Origin: [Eubacterium] saphenum
Lineage (GTDB): Bacteria; Bacillota; Clostridia; Lachnospirales; Anaerotignaceae
Direction: 5' to 3'
Assembly (NCBI GenBank): GCA_004557645.1
Contig: SFGI01000026.1
Coordinates: 1 to 29,924, forward strand
DNA: 29,924 nucleotides
The notes beneath the pieces were generated by a model that searched no databases, had not been told where the DNA came from, and worked only from the letters and a program-made list of their open reading frames with translations. Shown here one piece after another: positions 14,476 to 22,385 of this stretch (positions within the stretch are counted from its first letter, which is position 1; every line of letters begins with the position of its first letter). A program made the translations under genes and the position numbers.

Positions 14476-15255
14476 TTATTTTTTTTGTGCCGCTTCGTAT
14501 GCGAACAGTGCCGCACCGAGAGCGCCTGTTGTTTGTGGATTTGGTGCCACAATTACATCTGTTTTTAATACGCTAGAGACCGCTCTAACTACGCCTGCAT
14601 TTTTTGCAACGCCACCAGTGAAGACAACGTCTTTTTCAAGGCCGCCTCTATAAGCGAGGCCACACGCTCTACTAGCAACGGACATATGAACGCCTCTGGC
14701 GATGTTATTTCTGCTTGTGCCTTTGGAAAGCTGAGAAATAACTTCAGATTCAGCGAATACAGTACAAGTACTGCTGATTGGTGCTGTTTCTTCTGCCTGT
14801 TCGTCCAGTCCTGCCATTTCATCCAGTGTGGTTTCCAGAACTCTGGCCATTACTTCGATGAAACGGCCTGTACCTGCCGCACATTTATCATTCATAAAAA
14901 ACTGCTTGATGCCACCGTTGTTATCCAGTCTGATCGCTTTTGCGTCCTGACCGCCGATATCAATGATGGTACGTGCAGTGGGTACCAAAAAGTAAATACC
15001 TTTTGCGTGGCAGCTGATTTCGGACATCTGCTTATCCGCATTGTCCAGAGAGAATCTGCCGTAGCCGGTAGCGACTGTAAAGGAAATATCTTCCTGTTTC
15101 AGACCGCTTGCTTCGAAAGCACTTTCCATTGCTTTCTTGGGACCTGAAGAACCTGTACCAACCTGTACAACTTCTGCAGCAACAACGTCTTTACCGTCTT
15201 TCAAAATAACTACTTTGGAAGATGCGGAGCCAACGTCAATACCCATCGTATACAT
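14476..15255 (-). CDS. lcdC: Activator of lactoyl-CoA dehydratase (ATP-driven electron donor)
   Basis: The 259-aa ASKHA-fold ATPase is of the HgdC/CompD type. It is a homodimer holding one [4Fe-4S] cluster between subunits. ATP hydrolysis lets it push one low-potential electron into LcdAB, where the dehydration then runs for many turnovers. The phosphate-1 motif GIDVGSASSK (5-14), the KCAAGTGRF motif with Cys125 and the CTVFAESEV motif with Cys164 are present. The two cysteines are 39 residues apart, as in the characterised glutaconate-pathway activator. It is first in the lcdC-lcdA-lcdB-pct operon. GGAGGAGG lies upstream of the ATG, and the ~195-nt leader ahead of it has an attenuator-like layout. 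Confidence 0.94.
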   Translation of the reverse strand: MYTMGIDVGSASSKVVILKDGKDVVAAEVVQVGTGSSGPKKAMESAFEASGLKQEDISFTVATGYGRFSLDNADKQMSEISCHAKGIYFLVPTARTIIDIGGQDAKAIRLDNNGGIKQFFMNDKCAAGTGRFIEVMARVLETTLDEMAGLDEQAEETAPISSTCTVFAESEVISQLSKGTSRNNIARGVHMSVASRACGLAYRGGLEKDVVFTGGVAKNAGVVRAVSSVLKTDVIVAPNPQTTGALGAALFAYEAAQKK

Positions 15256-15370
15256 CCTGTTTTACCTCCTCCGTTTTATATTTAACCATGCGATAAAACA
15301 ATCATGAAGAGTTTTGACCAGCCTGTTGTCCCCGTGTTTCTTTATTTACAGACCTGTCAAGTGAATGACA

Positions 15371-15412
15371 TTAGAAAAAACCTATATCCTTGAATATAAG
15401 TTCTTCTCTCAT
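15371..15412 (-). CDS. Candidate 13-codon leader ORF across the attenuator
   Basis: ATG at 15412 opens MREELIFKDIGFF and stops at TAA (15373-15371). Its ATG begins one base after the TAG of a preceding 6-codon ORF, so reinitiation is possible; it has no good ribosome site of its own. Its codons run through both arms of the terminator-like hairpin, so a translating ribosome would prevent that hairpin from forming. Whether it is translated is unknown. Confidence 0.25.
   Translation of the reverse strand: MREELIFKDIGFF
15375..15402 (-). terminator. Terminator-like hairpin in the lcd operon leader
   Basis: On the minus strand AACTTATAT (15402-15394) pairs with ATATAGGTT (15387-15379), 9 pairs with one G-U, around a 6-nt loop, and runs straight into six U (15380-15375). 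It lies about 50-75 nt after the predicted transcription start and ~120 nt before lcdC. That position fits conditional termination rather than the end of a gene. The stem is AT-rich, so termination may be partial. Confidence 0.6.
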
Positions 15413-15413
15413 T

Positions 15414-15434
15414 CTAAAATACAGTATGGCTCAT
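15414..15434 (-). CDS. Candidate 6-codon leader peptide
   Basis: ATG at 15434 reads MSHTVF then TAG. A textbook AGGAGGG (15445-15439) ends 4-5 nt before it. Ribosome site and start lie inside the first leader stem-loop. Short, well-initiated ORFs just ahead of a terminator hairpin are the hallmark of translation-coupled attenuation, but no run of one diagnostic codon is seen. Confidence 0.35.
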   Translation of the reverse strand: MSHTVF

Positions 15435-15450
15435 TCAGCCCTCCTGTATT
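15418..15450 (-). other. 5'-terminal stem-loop of the lcd leader RNA
   Basis: AATACAG (15450-15444) pairs with CTGTATT (15424-15418), with an inner GGCT/AGCC stem. It begins within a base or two of the predicted start, so it would form the very 5' end of the message, where it could stabilise the RNA or hide the leader-peptide ribosome site. Confidence 0.5.
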
Positions 15451-15457
15451 TGTCTTG

Positions 15458-15486
15458 ATTATAACATCAATGATTTTATATTTCAA
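15458..15486 (-). promoter_or_regulatory. Strong promoter of the lcdCAB-pct operon
   Basis: On the minus strand TTGAAA (15486-15481), a 17-bp spacer and TATAAT (15463-15458) are present, with an extended -10 TG one base before the hexamer and an AT-rich stretch upstream. The predicted start is near 15451-15453. It is one of the best consensus matches in the window, fitting a central catabolic operon. Confidence 0.85.
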
Positions 15487-15564
15487 CCTAAATTGTTAAA
15501 AATTTATTATTATTTTGGAAATTTTGCAGAAAAATGTTCGATCTTTCCAAAAAAATAAAATTCT

Positions 15565-15586
15565 GTATACAAAGTACTTTGCATAC
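15565..15586. promoter_or_regulatory. 22-bp palindrome, candidate operator
   Basis: An inverted repeat has the perfect core CAAAGTACTTTG (15570-15581) flanked by GTAT/ATAC arms, with a single unmatched pair at 15569/15582. It is centred about 90 bp upstream of the lcd -35 box, a usual position for an activator or a looping repressor. I could not match it to Rex, CcpA, LexA, CodY or FadR-type sites. Confidence 0.5.
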
Positions 15587-15610
15587 TACCTATTTTCCCT
15601 AATTTTTTGT

Positions 15611-15628
15611 AAAAATGAACTCATTTTT
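15611..15628. promoter_or_regulatory. 18-bp AT-rich palindrome
   Basis: AAAAATGA-AC-TCATTTTT has perfect 8-bp arms and lies 24 bp beyond the previous palindrome, further from the lcd promoter. It may be a second protein-binding site; AT-richness makes chance more likely here. Confidence 0.35.
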
Positions 15629-15904
15629 CCTAAAAATCCTTCCTGTTTTTGACAAATCTTTTCTATCCTGCCATTCTGACCCGTTTCATTTTCAGGTCAT
15701 TCCTGCCATTTGACAGGTAATTTTTTATTCCTATCCAGGTACAGGACTTTTCAATTGCCCCGTCCTTTCCCGCGATTTTGTTAAATTATATGCAAAATCC
15801 AGATGGATATGCCATTTCTTGGATTGGTCTTATCCAGCTTTTTCCTTGTAAATCCTATGTTTTTCGCTGTTTTTCTGTTTACTCCCTGCAATTTTTTTCT
15901 GCAC

Positions 15905-15943
15905 AAAAAAATCTCCTTCTATACAAAATAGAAAGAGATTTTT
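15905..15943 (-). terminator. Terminator after the patatin gene
   Basis: Arms 15907-15922 and 15928-15943 pair completely in the minus-strand RNA (one G-U that would be a C/A mismatch on the + strand), with the A-run at 15905-15911 giving the U-tract. It closes the zapA-to-patatin cluster. Confidence 0.82.
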
Positions 15944-15950
15944 CATCTTT

Positions 15951-17039
15951 TTATTTTTTCCAACTTTTCGCGATCTCGGACAAGAGTTCCTCTTCCGTTC
16001 TGATCTTGAAAGGAGAAAGCCCAGCCTTTTCCGCCAGCTTTTCCAAAAGGCGAAGGAGCAGTCCATGATAATCGCTGTCTTTCGCCTTTAATTTCTTCGC
16101 CAGCTTTGGCAGAAGCTTTTCGTTCATTTCCCGCAGAGAAACAGTTTCTTCCTTAATATATAATTCCAACAGCGTTTTCAATGCCAGATATGCCTGCATC
16201 TCGTCCCACTGGCGGTCGATATAGTACTTCTCCCCCGCCAGCCCATAGAGCATCCGCATACCGTCAAAATATCCCAGAGTCATGTCTTTCTTACTCTGTT
16301 CTGCATCGAACTGCAGCACCCCGCCCAGCTTTTCCCTGGGGGCAATGGTGATAATATTAGCATCTTCCGGGAGCTTCGTCCGTTTTTCAAAACCGACACC
16401 ATAAATACGGATCACGATGATATCTCTGTATCCCCGATCCAATAGGCTGCTGATGGGCACGATATTATGGACGCTGCCGTCCACATAATCCTTGCCGTCC
16501 AGCTTTTTTCTTTGGAACAGCGGCACATAGGCACTGGCAAGGAGCATATCTTTCAGCTTGCCTGCTTCCAGTTCATCCGCATCGATATCCAGTTCCTTTT
16601 TATCTGTCAGAGAATAGGTAACCAAAAAGAATTTCTTGTGGGATGCCTTGATCTTCTCTTCATCCACCCATTCAGAAAGAAGATTTCGCAGAGGCTCAAT
16701 ATCCAGACCGCCCTCTTTGATGGCCTCGATCAGATCTTTCAGCAGGGCTTTGATATCCAGCCCCGACAATTCTCTGTCATAGAGCTTTTTCATCTGCACA
16801 TCATCCGCATCAAAGACCTGAGAAAACTTGATATTTTCCCAAAGGCGGATGGCCTGCTCCAGTTCTCCCATGACCATCATGGCACCATTCAGCGCGCCAA
16901 CGGAAGTCCCCGCCACCGCGTCGAATTGCACCCCTGCTTCATCAAGAGCCTTCCAGACCCCCACCTCATAGGCACCTTTTGCGCCGCCGCCCTCCAAAGC
17001 GATGGCATATGTTTTTGATGTGTCAAACTGCAGTTCCAC
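15951..17039 (-). CDS. Patatin-like phospholipase (RssA type)
   Basis: The 362-aa serine lipid acyl hydrolase family protein has the glycine-rich oxyanion motif GGGAKGAYEVG near residue 17. The nucleophile elbow is GTSVG with Ser46, and the Asp-Gly dyad is at Asp187-Gly188 (YVDGSVHN). Together these form the Ser-Asp catalytic pair. The C-terminal ~100 residues are helical and Lys-rich, beyond the usual core. No signal peptide or membrane span is seen, so it probably acts on the inner face of the membrane. The start is GTG at 17039, with AGAGG seven bases ahead. It begins 11 bp after the class B PBP stop and is followed by a terminator, so it is the last gene of a wall-synthesis cluster. Its substrate is unknown. 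Confidence 0.9.
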   Translation of the reverse strand: MELQFDTSKTYAIALEGGGAKGAYEVGVWKALDEAGVQFDAVAGTSVGALNGAMMVMGELEQAIRLWENIKFSQVFDADDVQMKKLYDRELSGLDIKALLKDLIEAIKEGGLDIEPLRNLLSEWVDEEKIKASHKKFFLVTYSLTDKKELDIDADELEAGKLKDMLLASAYVPLFQRKKLDGKDYVDGSVHNIVPISSLLDRGYRDIIVIRIYGVGFEKRTKLPEDANIITIAPREKLGGVLQFDAEQSKKDMTLGYFDGMRMLYGLAGEKYYIDRQWDEMQAYLALKTLLELYIKEETVSLREMNEKLLPKLAKKLKAKDSDYHGLLLRLLEKLAEKAGLSPFKIRTEEELLSEIAKSWKK

Positions 17040-17050
17040 CTGACCACCTC

Positions 17051-18454
17051 TTAATATTCACCCAATTCCGTCAAAGCCGCCCGGATCATTTTACCCGCAA
17101 TGGGCGTTGCGCTGCCGTAATTGGAATTTTCGATCAAAACGGCTACTGCCACCTTCGGGTCTTCCGCAGGGGCAAAGCCAATAAACCAGCTATGGTCATA
17201 GCCTGTGGCATTTTCCGCCGTACCGGTTTTCCCTGCAACGGTCACGCCGCTGACTGCCGCCGCAGAGCCTGTACCTCTGGTGACAACTTCCGTCATCATA
17301 TCCCTCAGGAGCGCCGCTTCCTCCGCAGAACAGATATCCATCAGCTTTTCAGGAACCGTATGCTTGGCTTCTGTTCCGTCTGGATAAACCACATGATCCA
17401 CAATATATGGCTGCATCATCATGCCGTCATTGGCGATGGCAGATGCCAGCATGGCCATATACAGGGGTGTAACGCCTGTTCTGCCCTGCCCAATGGCGGT
17501 TTCCACTAATTCGCTTTCTGTTGCGCCCTTTTCCAGATAAATACTGTTGGGGCTTGTCTCCAGTTCAAAATGGCTTGGCGTATCCATCCCCACCTGATGC
17601 ATGGTCTTTGCCAGATTTCCTGCTCCAATTTCTTCCGCCAGAGCTGCAAAATAGCAGTTGCAGGAAGCCGCCAGTGCCCCCTTCATATCTACGGTGCCAT
17701 GGGCTCTGTTATTGTAGCAATGGATGACCTTGTCCTCAAATTCCCGTTCCCCGGTGCATTCCACGGTAAAATTCTGCCAGTTGGAAAGATGCTCCATTCC
17801 AGCCAAAGCCGTTACCGTCTTGAAAGTGGAACCGGGAGGATAGAGCCCCTGTGTGGCTCTGTTCACCAGCGGGCTGTCTGCATGGTCTTTCAGGGTATCC
17901 CACTGGGATTCCACACTATTAGGATTGAAATCAGGATAAGCCTGCAGAGCAAGGATTCGCCCCGTGGAAGGTTCCATCACCACAATGGCACCCTTCGCAC
18001 TGCCCAGCAGATTCCCTGCCGTACTCTGGATATCCATATCTACCGTCAAAGCAACGCTGTTGCCCTGTAATTCTGTCCCTCTTATGATGCCGCTGATGCG
18101 CTGGAACAATTCATTATGCAGCTTCATCAATGTAAAGTTTTCCGCCGCTTCCACACCGGTCTTGCCCACACTGCTATATCCGGTGATATGGGCAGCCATA
18201 CGGGCACGGGGGTATTCTCTGCTATAGGTACCATCATTCTGCAAGGTGCTGGTGGCAAGGATTTCCCCTTCCCGATCCAGAATATCACCACGTTTGATGG
18301 TTTCATCTACATAACGCAGACGGCTGTTATAGGCATTGCCGGAGATCTCCCCACGATCTACAAAAGTCAGCTTGCAGAGGTAACCTAATAATAGGAAGAA
18401 ACACAGCGCCAAAAGCCAGAATACACGGCGCATGCTTCGCTTCATATTACTCAT
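17051..18454 (-). CDS. Class B penicillin-binding protein (transpeptidase)
   Basis: The 467-aa peptidoglycan transpeptidase is anchored by one N-terminal membrane helix (~residues 11-31). All three active-site motifs are present: S209-T-F-K212, S264-C-N266 and K409-T-G411. The short N-terminal non-catalytic part has the RGDILDREG motif. The size and form resemble PbpA/FtsI-type enzymes that pair with a SEDS glycosyltransferase, and its partner is the gene immediately upstream, overlapping by 8 bp. I chose the ATG at 18454 (GGAGG eight bases before) over a GTG at 18463 that would sit on the ribosome site. Whether it serves division, elongation or spore wall synthesis cannot be told. Confidence 0.93.
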   Translation of the reverse strand: MSNMKRSMRRVFWLLALCFFLLLGYLCKLTFVDRGEISGNAYNSRLRYVDETIKRGDILDREGEILATSTLQNDGTYSREYPRARMAAHITGYSSVGKTGVEAAENFTLMKLHNELFQRISGIIRGTELQGNSVALTVDMDIQSTAGNLLGSAKGAIVVMEPSTGRILALQAYPDFNPNSVESQWDTLKDHADSPLVNRATQGLYPPGSTFKTVTALAGMEHLSNWQNFTVECTGEREFEDKVIHCYNNRAHGTVDMKGALAASCNCYFAALAEEIGAGNLAKTMHQVGMDTPSHFELETSPNSIYLEKGATESELVETAIGQGRTGVTPLYMAMLASAIANDGMMMQPYIVDHVVYPDGTEAKHTVPEKLMDICSAEEAALLRDMMTEVVTRGTGSAAAVSGVTVAGKTGTAENATGYDHSWFIGFAPAEDPKVAVAVLIENSNYGSATPIAGKMIRAALTELGEY

Positions 18455-19844
18455 GTCTGCCACCTCCCATCTGCATTTCCATAGCTCTCAGCTGTTCCTG
18501 CTCCTGCTGGCTATGCTGTTCGCAATACACGCATACCCACTGCAGCAGCCCAATCATCATCAGGCTGACCAAAACGGAACTGCCGCCATAGCTGACAAAA
18601 GGCAGTGTGACCCCTGTCAGAGGGATCAGCTTGATAACGCCCCCCAGAATGACAAAAGCCTGGAAGGAGATCATCGTCGTTACCCCTGCCGCAAGGATGC
18701 TATAGTAACGGCGGCTGCAGTCCAAAGCGATACGCACGCCCCGGTACAAAATCATAATAAAAATGCCGATGACACCTGCACCGAAGATCACGCCAAATTC
18801 CTCGCAGATGGCCGCAAAAATCATATCGCTTTCCACAACAGGGATACTCTTTGGCATACCCTTTGTCAGACCGCTGCCAAACAAGCCCCATGTGGTAATG
18901 GCAAACAAAGAGCTGACGATCTGATAGCCGCCTGCATCGATATCTGCCCAGGGGTTCTGCCATGCCGCCACACGCACCCGCACGTGGGAAAACAATTTAT
19001 AGGCTCCTGTCGCTGCCACACTGGCAGCCCCCATGCCCAAAAGGAATAAAAATTCATTGGATGTTGCAATATAGAGCATGACCATATAGGTCATAAAAAA
19101 GATCAGAGCACTGCCCAAATCCTTCTGCAATACCAGCAGCAACACCAGCCCTGCACTCAGGATCGCCGTTGTCAGAAACTGTTTCCACTCTACCCTCTTG
19201 CGGAACACACTGGCAAGATAGAAAACAAACAGGAATTTTGCAATTTCCGAAGGCTGAAAAGTGATCTTGAAAGCCTCCGGGCCAAAGGAAAGCCAGTTAG
19301 TGGAACCGCCCTTGGCAACGCCGAAAAATCTGGTGCAGATGAGCAGACCATAACAAATGATGATATAGGCCCACTCAAAAATCTCGAATCGGGGGATCAT
19401 ACGGAAGAAAAAAGGCAAAAACAACATTCCTGCTAACCCGATACACATCCACATCAGCTGTCTGTGTGCCAGAGAAGGTTCTACCCTCTGCAGGACGATC
19501 AGACTCAGATCCATCAAAAACAGCATCCCCGTCCAGATCAGCGGACAGCCTTCGTAATAGAATCTATCCAAAAGCTTGACTGCCATCAATAGAAATATAA
19601 AGGCGACCGCACCGAAGATCAGCGTTGGTACATCGAACAAATGGGTCTCCCGATTATAGCCCAAGATCAAAAATGCCGTTATATGCATCAAAATAACGAT
19701 CCGCCGCTGCATAGACACCGCAGTATAGGGGCTTCCCAAAAAGCCCCCCTGCTCATAGGCAATATACACGATGCCCTGCCACAAAAACAGGACGATATAG
19801 AAGATGAACAGATATCTGCTCAGCATAATGATCAAATCAAACAT
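18447..19844 (-). CDS. FtsW/RodA/SpoVE-type SEDS glycosyltransferase
   Basis: The 465-aa polytopic membrane protein (about ten hydrophobic helices) polymerises lipid II into glycan strands with a class B PBP partner. Family marks are FQPSEIAKFLFVFYLAS, LLVLQKDLGSALIFF and, near the end, LPFVSYGGSS. The N-terminal ~150 residues hold extra helices before the core, as in several clostridial members. The start at 19844 has GGAGTG upstream, 5 bp after the U32 gene stops, and its end overlaps the PBP start. FtsW versus RodA versus SpoVE cannot be decided; the zapA gene in the same cluster favours a division role, by inference. Confidence 0.93.
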   Translation of the reverse strand: MFDLIIMLSRYLFIFYIVLFLWQGIVYIAYEQGGFLGSPYTAVSMQRRIVILMHITAFLILGYNRETHLFDVPTLIFGAVAFIFLLMAVKLLDRFYYEGCPLIWTGMLFLMDLSLIVLQRVEPSLAHRQLMWMCIGLAGMLFLPFFFRMIPRFEIFEWAYIIICYGLLICTRFFGVAKGGSTNWLSFGPEAFKITFQPSEIAKFLFVFYLASVFRKRVEWKQFLTTAILSAGLVLLLVLQKDLGSALIFFMTYMVMLYIATSNEFLFLLGMGAASVAATGAYKLFSHVRVRVAAWQNPWADIDAGGYQIVSSLFAITTWGLFGSGLTKGMPKSIPVVESDMIFAAICEEFGVIFGAGVIGIFIMILYRGVRIALDCSRRYYSILAAGVTTMISFQAFVILGGVIKLIPLTGVTLPFVSYGGSSVLVSLMMIGLLQWVCVYCEQHSQQEQEQLRAMEMQMGGGRHE

Positions 19845-19849
19845 TCAAA

Positions 19850-22279
19850 TCACTCCACTCCGCGGAAGAAATGTCCTTTTGTATTGCCTTTTTCGCTCAT
19901 TTCTCCCAAAAGGTTACGGGTCGCAGGGCTCATGCGTTCCACGTCCGCTGTCATTTCCCCATAAGCCTTTGCAATTCTTTCGGTTCTGCCGGGACCTTCC
20001 TTTGTAAAATCCAGACGAACCAGACCTGTGGTGCTTTCCAAAATCTCATCATAGAATTTCAGAGTAAACAAAGGTTTTCCGTTCAGGATCGTGCAGACAC
20101 ATCTTTCGCAGTCTGTCATCAGGGGGAATTTCACACCCTTTCTGTCCCGCAGGAAATACAGGTCTTCATTATTTCTTTCTGTACAATACTTATGACCGTC
20201 TTTGCCGCCGGCATAGTTGCCGATGGGGCACTGCTGGGTCTTCATCAAGGGCAGATAACCATAAACTACCATTTCGCAGTCTTTATCGCCCATCTGATTG
20301 ATCTCCTGCAGATTCGCTTCTACAGAAAGGCAAACATTGTCCGCCCCCTGTTCTTTCCAATATTCCACCGTTTTCCGATTCATGGCATTCAAATTGTAAT
20401 CCACAATGATTTTTTTGCCGCTGTTTTTCACCTGATCGAACTGACCTGCGGAACGAACCAGAAAACCATCGATTTCACTTTCCATGAGGCGGTCGATCAT
20501 AGGCTGCTCCTTTTCCGCGTTCCATTCTCTTGCTACTCTAGGCAGCGCCGCATAGAGGGTCACACCCATTTTATGGCATTTTTCTGCGATTTTTTCCAGA
20601 TTCTTTTCAAAATCTGCTCCACACTCATAATATATTCTGCAAATGCCCTTGGCTTGCAGCACCGCATCCAACTGCCCCAGATTCATGACCAGTGCAGTCA
20701 GCTTTTTGCGGAGCAGGAAAGGCTTTTTCTCTGTCTTTTCCAAAACAGTATCGCCTTTGGCTTTCCGTTTGGATTTTTTGATGATAGCCGCTTCCAGTGC
20801 TTCGCAGGCTTCCCGGCGTACACGGTTCACTTCGCTGACATTCACATAGATATATTTATCAATATCCGTCTGCAGATCTTCCAAAACGAAAGGCGTTGCC
20901 CCCATTTTGCTTGCCTGTTCCCGCAGCTTCATGGGAAGCATAGGAGAACTGCCTGCAGGCTCTACCACTGCGCCGCTGGCAAATACACTGCTGCCGCCAT
21001 TATCCCACAGCTGCAGAGAAAGAGGTTCCCCTTCTTTTGCCCGAAGCATCCCATAAATCGGAAGCTTTCTGCTGTCCTTTTCGTAGGTCTTTTTCAGTTC
21101 ATCATTCAGGGCTTTGCCAAAGGTACGATAAACCACATCGTTTTTATTGATATCCCCTTCCATGGTGATGGTGATGACTTCACCAGCCTTGGAATGCTTG
21201 GAAACATTTGTCCCAACATGGGGTTCTGTCTGGGTCCATACCTCCAGACCATCGCCGGGCACCAAAGGCTCTCTGGTGCGGATCGTCACTTTTTTATGCT
21301 TGGGCAAATATTTATCCACAATACCCACCTTCAAGCCCCAAGGCTTCGGGCGTTCAATGCTCATCATATTTCTGCCGGCAAAGGAAGTATAGTAGCCATC
21401 TGTAAAGCCGCCGCGGTTGAACAACTGCTGCAATGCCTTCACATCTGCCGGATCCACCTCGTAATGTTCAGGATCTGCAAAATATTTATCGATGTATTTC
21501 CGATAGATGCCCGTTACCCCTGCTACATATTCCGGGCTTTTCATTCTGCCTTCGATTTTCAGAGAAGCAATGCCTGCTTCGATCAGCTGGGGCAGGATAT
21601 TCACTGTCATCACATCTTTGGGAGAAAGCAAATAGCCTTCCTCAATATTATCGTAACCTCTATACAGGGTATAGGGCAGACGGCATGTCTGGGCACAACG
21701 GCCACGGTTACCGCTTCTACCGCCCAGGATACTGCTCATGATGCACTGACCGGAATAACATACACACAAAGCACCGTGTACAAAAGTCTCAATCTCCGCA
21801 TCCACATTTTCTGTGATATGCTTGATCTCCTCCACGGAAAGCTCTCTGCTCAATACGATCTTATCAAAGCCCTGACTTTCCCAATACTTCACATCTGCCA
21901 GAGAATTACAGGTCATCTGTGTGCTGGCGTGCAAAGGAAAATCGGGGAAATGTTCCTTCACCAGCTTTGCAGCCCCGGCATCCTGCATAATCAGGGCATC
22001 TACCCCCATTTCATACAGATGTTTGATATATGCCAAAAAATCCTTCAGCTCTTCATCCTTATAAACGGTATTGACTGTTACATATACTTTTACTCCTCTC
22101 AAGTGGCAATAATCGCAGGCTTCTTCCAGTTCTTCCAGGGAAAAATTCCCTGCATACTGTCTGGCACTGAACTGCTTGCCGCCCAAATAGACTGCATCGC
22201 AGCCACTATTCACCGCTGCTTTCAGGCTTTCCATTGAACCTGCGGGAGAGAGCAGTTCCGGTTTATTCATTACGGACAT
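19850..22279 (-). CDS. U32 family peptidase / RlhA-like protein with DUF3656
   Basis: The 809-aa protein has an N-terminal U32 domain (~5-330) containing the family signature at 164-183 (ETFVHGALCVCYSGQC) followed by the NRGRCAQTCRLPY cysteines. A DUF3656-type middle and a second U32-like half end in a DCERCVC motif. Characterised relatives include collagenase-type PrtC, and RlhA, which hydroxylates 23S rRNA with an iron-sulfur cluster; the conserved cysteines and the DUF3656 region make an RNA-modifying role at least as likely as proteolysis. The start at 22279 follows AAAGGAG by 7 nt. It lies between zapA and the SEDS gene in a same-strand cluster. Confidence 0.88.
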   Translation of the reverse strand: MSVMNKPELLSPAGSMESLKAAVNSGCDAVYLGGKQFSARQYAGNFSLEELEEACDYCHLRGVKVYVTVNTVYKDEELKDFLAYIKHLYEMGVDALIMQDAGAAKLVKEHFPDFPLHASTQMTCNSLADVKYWESQGFDKIVLSRELSVEEIKHITENVDAEIETFVHGALCVCYSGQCIMSSILGGRSGNRGRCAQTCRLPYTLYRGYDNIEEGYLLSPKDVMTVNILPQLIEAGIASLKIEGRMKSPEYVAGVTGIYRKYIDKYFADPEHYEVDPADVKALQQLFNRGGFTDGYYTSFAGRNMMSIERPKPWGLKVGIVDKYLPKHKKVTIRTREPLVPGDGLEVWTQTEPHVGTNVSKHSKAGEVITITMEGDINKNDVVYRTFGKALNDELKKTYEKDSRKLPIYGMLRAKEGEPLSLQLWDNGGSSVFASGAVVEPAGSSPMLPMKLREQASKMGATPFVLEDLQTDIDKYIYVNVSEVNRVRREACEALEAAIIKKSKRKAKGDTVLEKTEKKPFLLRKKLTALVMNLGQLDAVLQAKGICRIYYECGADFEKNLEKIAEKCHKMGVTLYAALPRVAREWNAEKEQPMIDRLMESEIDGFLVRSAGQFDQVKNSGKKIIVDYNLNAMNRKTVEYWKEQGADNVCLSVEANLQEINQMGDKDCEMVVYGYLPLMKTQQCPIGNYAGGKDGHKYCTERNNEDLYFLRDRKGVKFPLMTDCERCVCTILNGKPLFTLKFYDEILESTTGLVRLDFTKEGPGRTERIAKAYGEMTADVERMSPATRNLLGEMSEKGNTKGHFFRGVE

Positions 22280-22385
22280 GATAGTCTCCTTTCTTTCACC
22301 AATTTCTATTTAAATGAAAAGAGCAGACTTCTGCGTTTGGTTTCTCCCAAACTACGGCTTTCCACTCTTTCCTATGTATTCTCGT

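Larger units (their letters stand above)
15487..15900. other. Gene-free AT-rich interval upstream of the lcd promoter
   Basis: No open frame with a credible start is seen. It holds the two palindromes listed separately and a small CCTG/CAGG hairpin at ~15702-15717. It ends at the patatin terminator. A second copy of TCCTGCCATT occurs ~35 bp from the first (15666 and 15701). No RNA family was recognised. Confidence 0.5.

Noticed and set aside
15355..15360. TTGACA on the minus strand in the lcd leader, a perfect -35 hexamer
   Set aside because: No -10-like hexamer lies 15-19 bp downstream, and a far better promoter is present at 15458-15486.
15702..15730. CCTGCC/GACAGG hairpin followed by T-run on the + strand
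   Set aside because: The stem has an internal mismatch on the + strand and there is no + strand gene upstream to terminate.
15778..16068. 96-codon + strand frame crossing the patatin terminator
   Set aside because: No ribosome site; it overlaps the terminator and the 3' end of the patatin gene and is low-complexity Phe/Ser-rich.
19871..22237. 788-codon + strand frame opposite the U32 gene
   Set aside because: Codon-aligned antisense shadow of a well-recognised gene, with no ribosome site or family resemblance. Similar shadows lie opposite glnN, vorB and the oxidoreductase alpha-beta gene.
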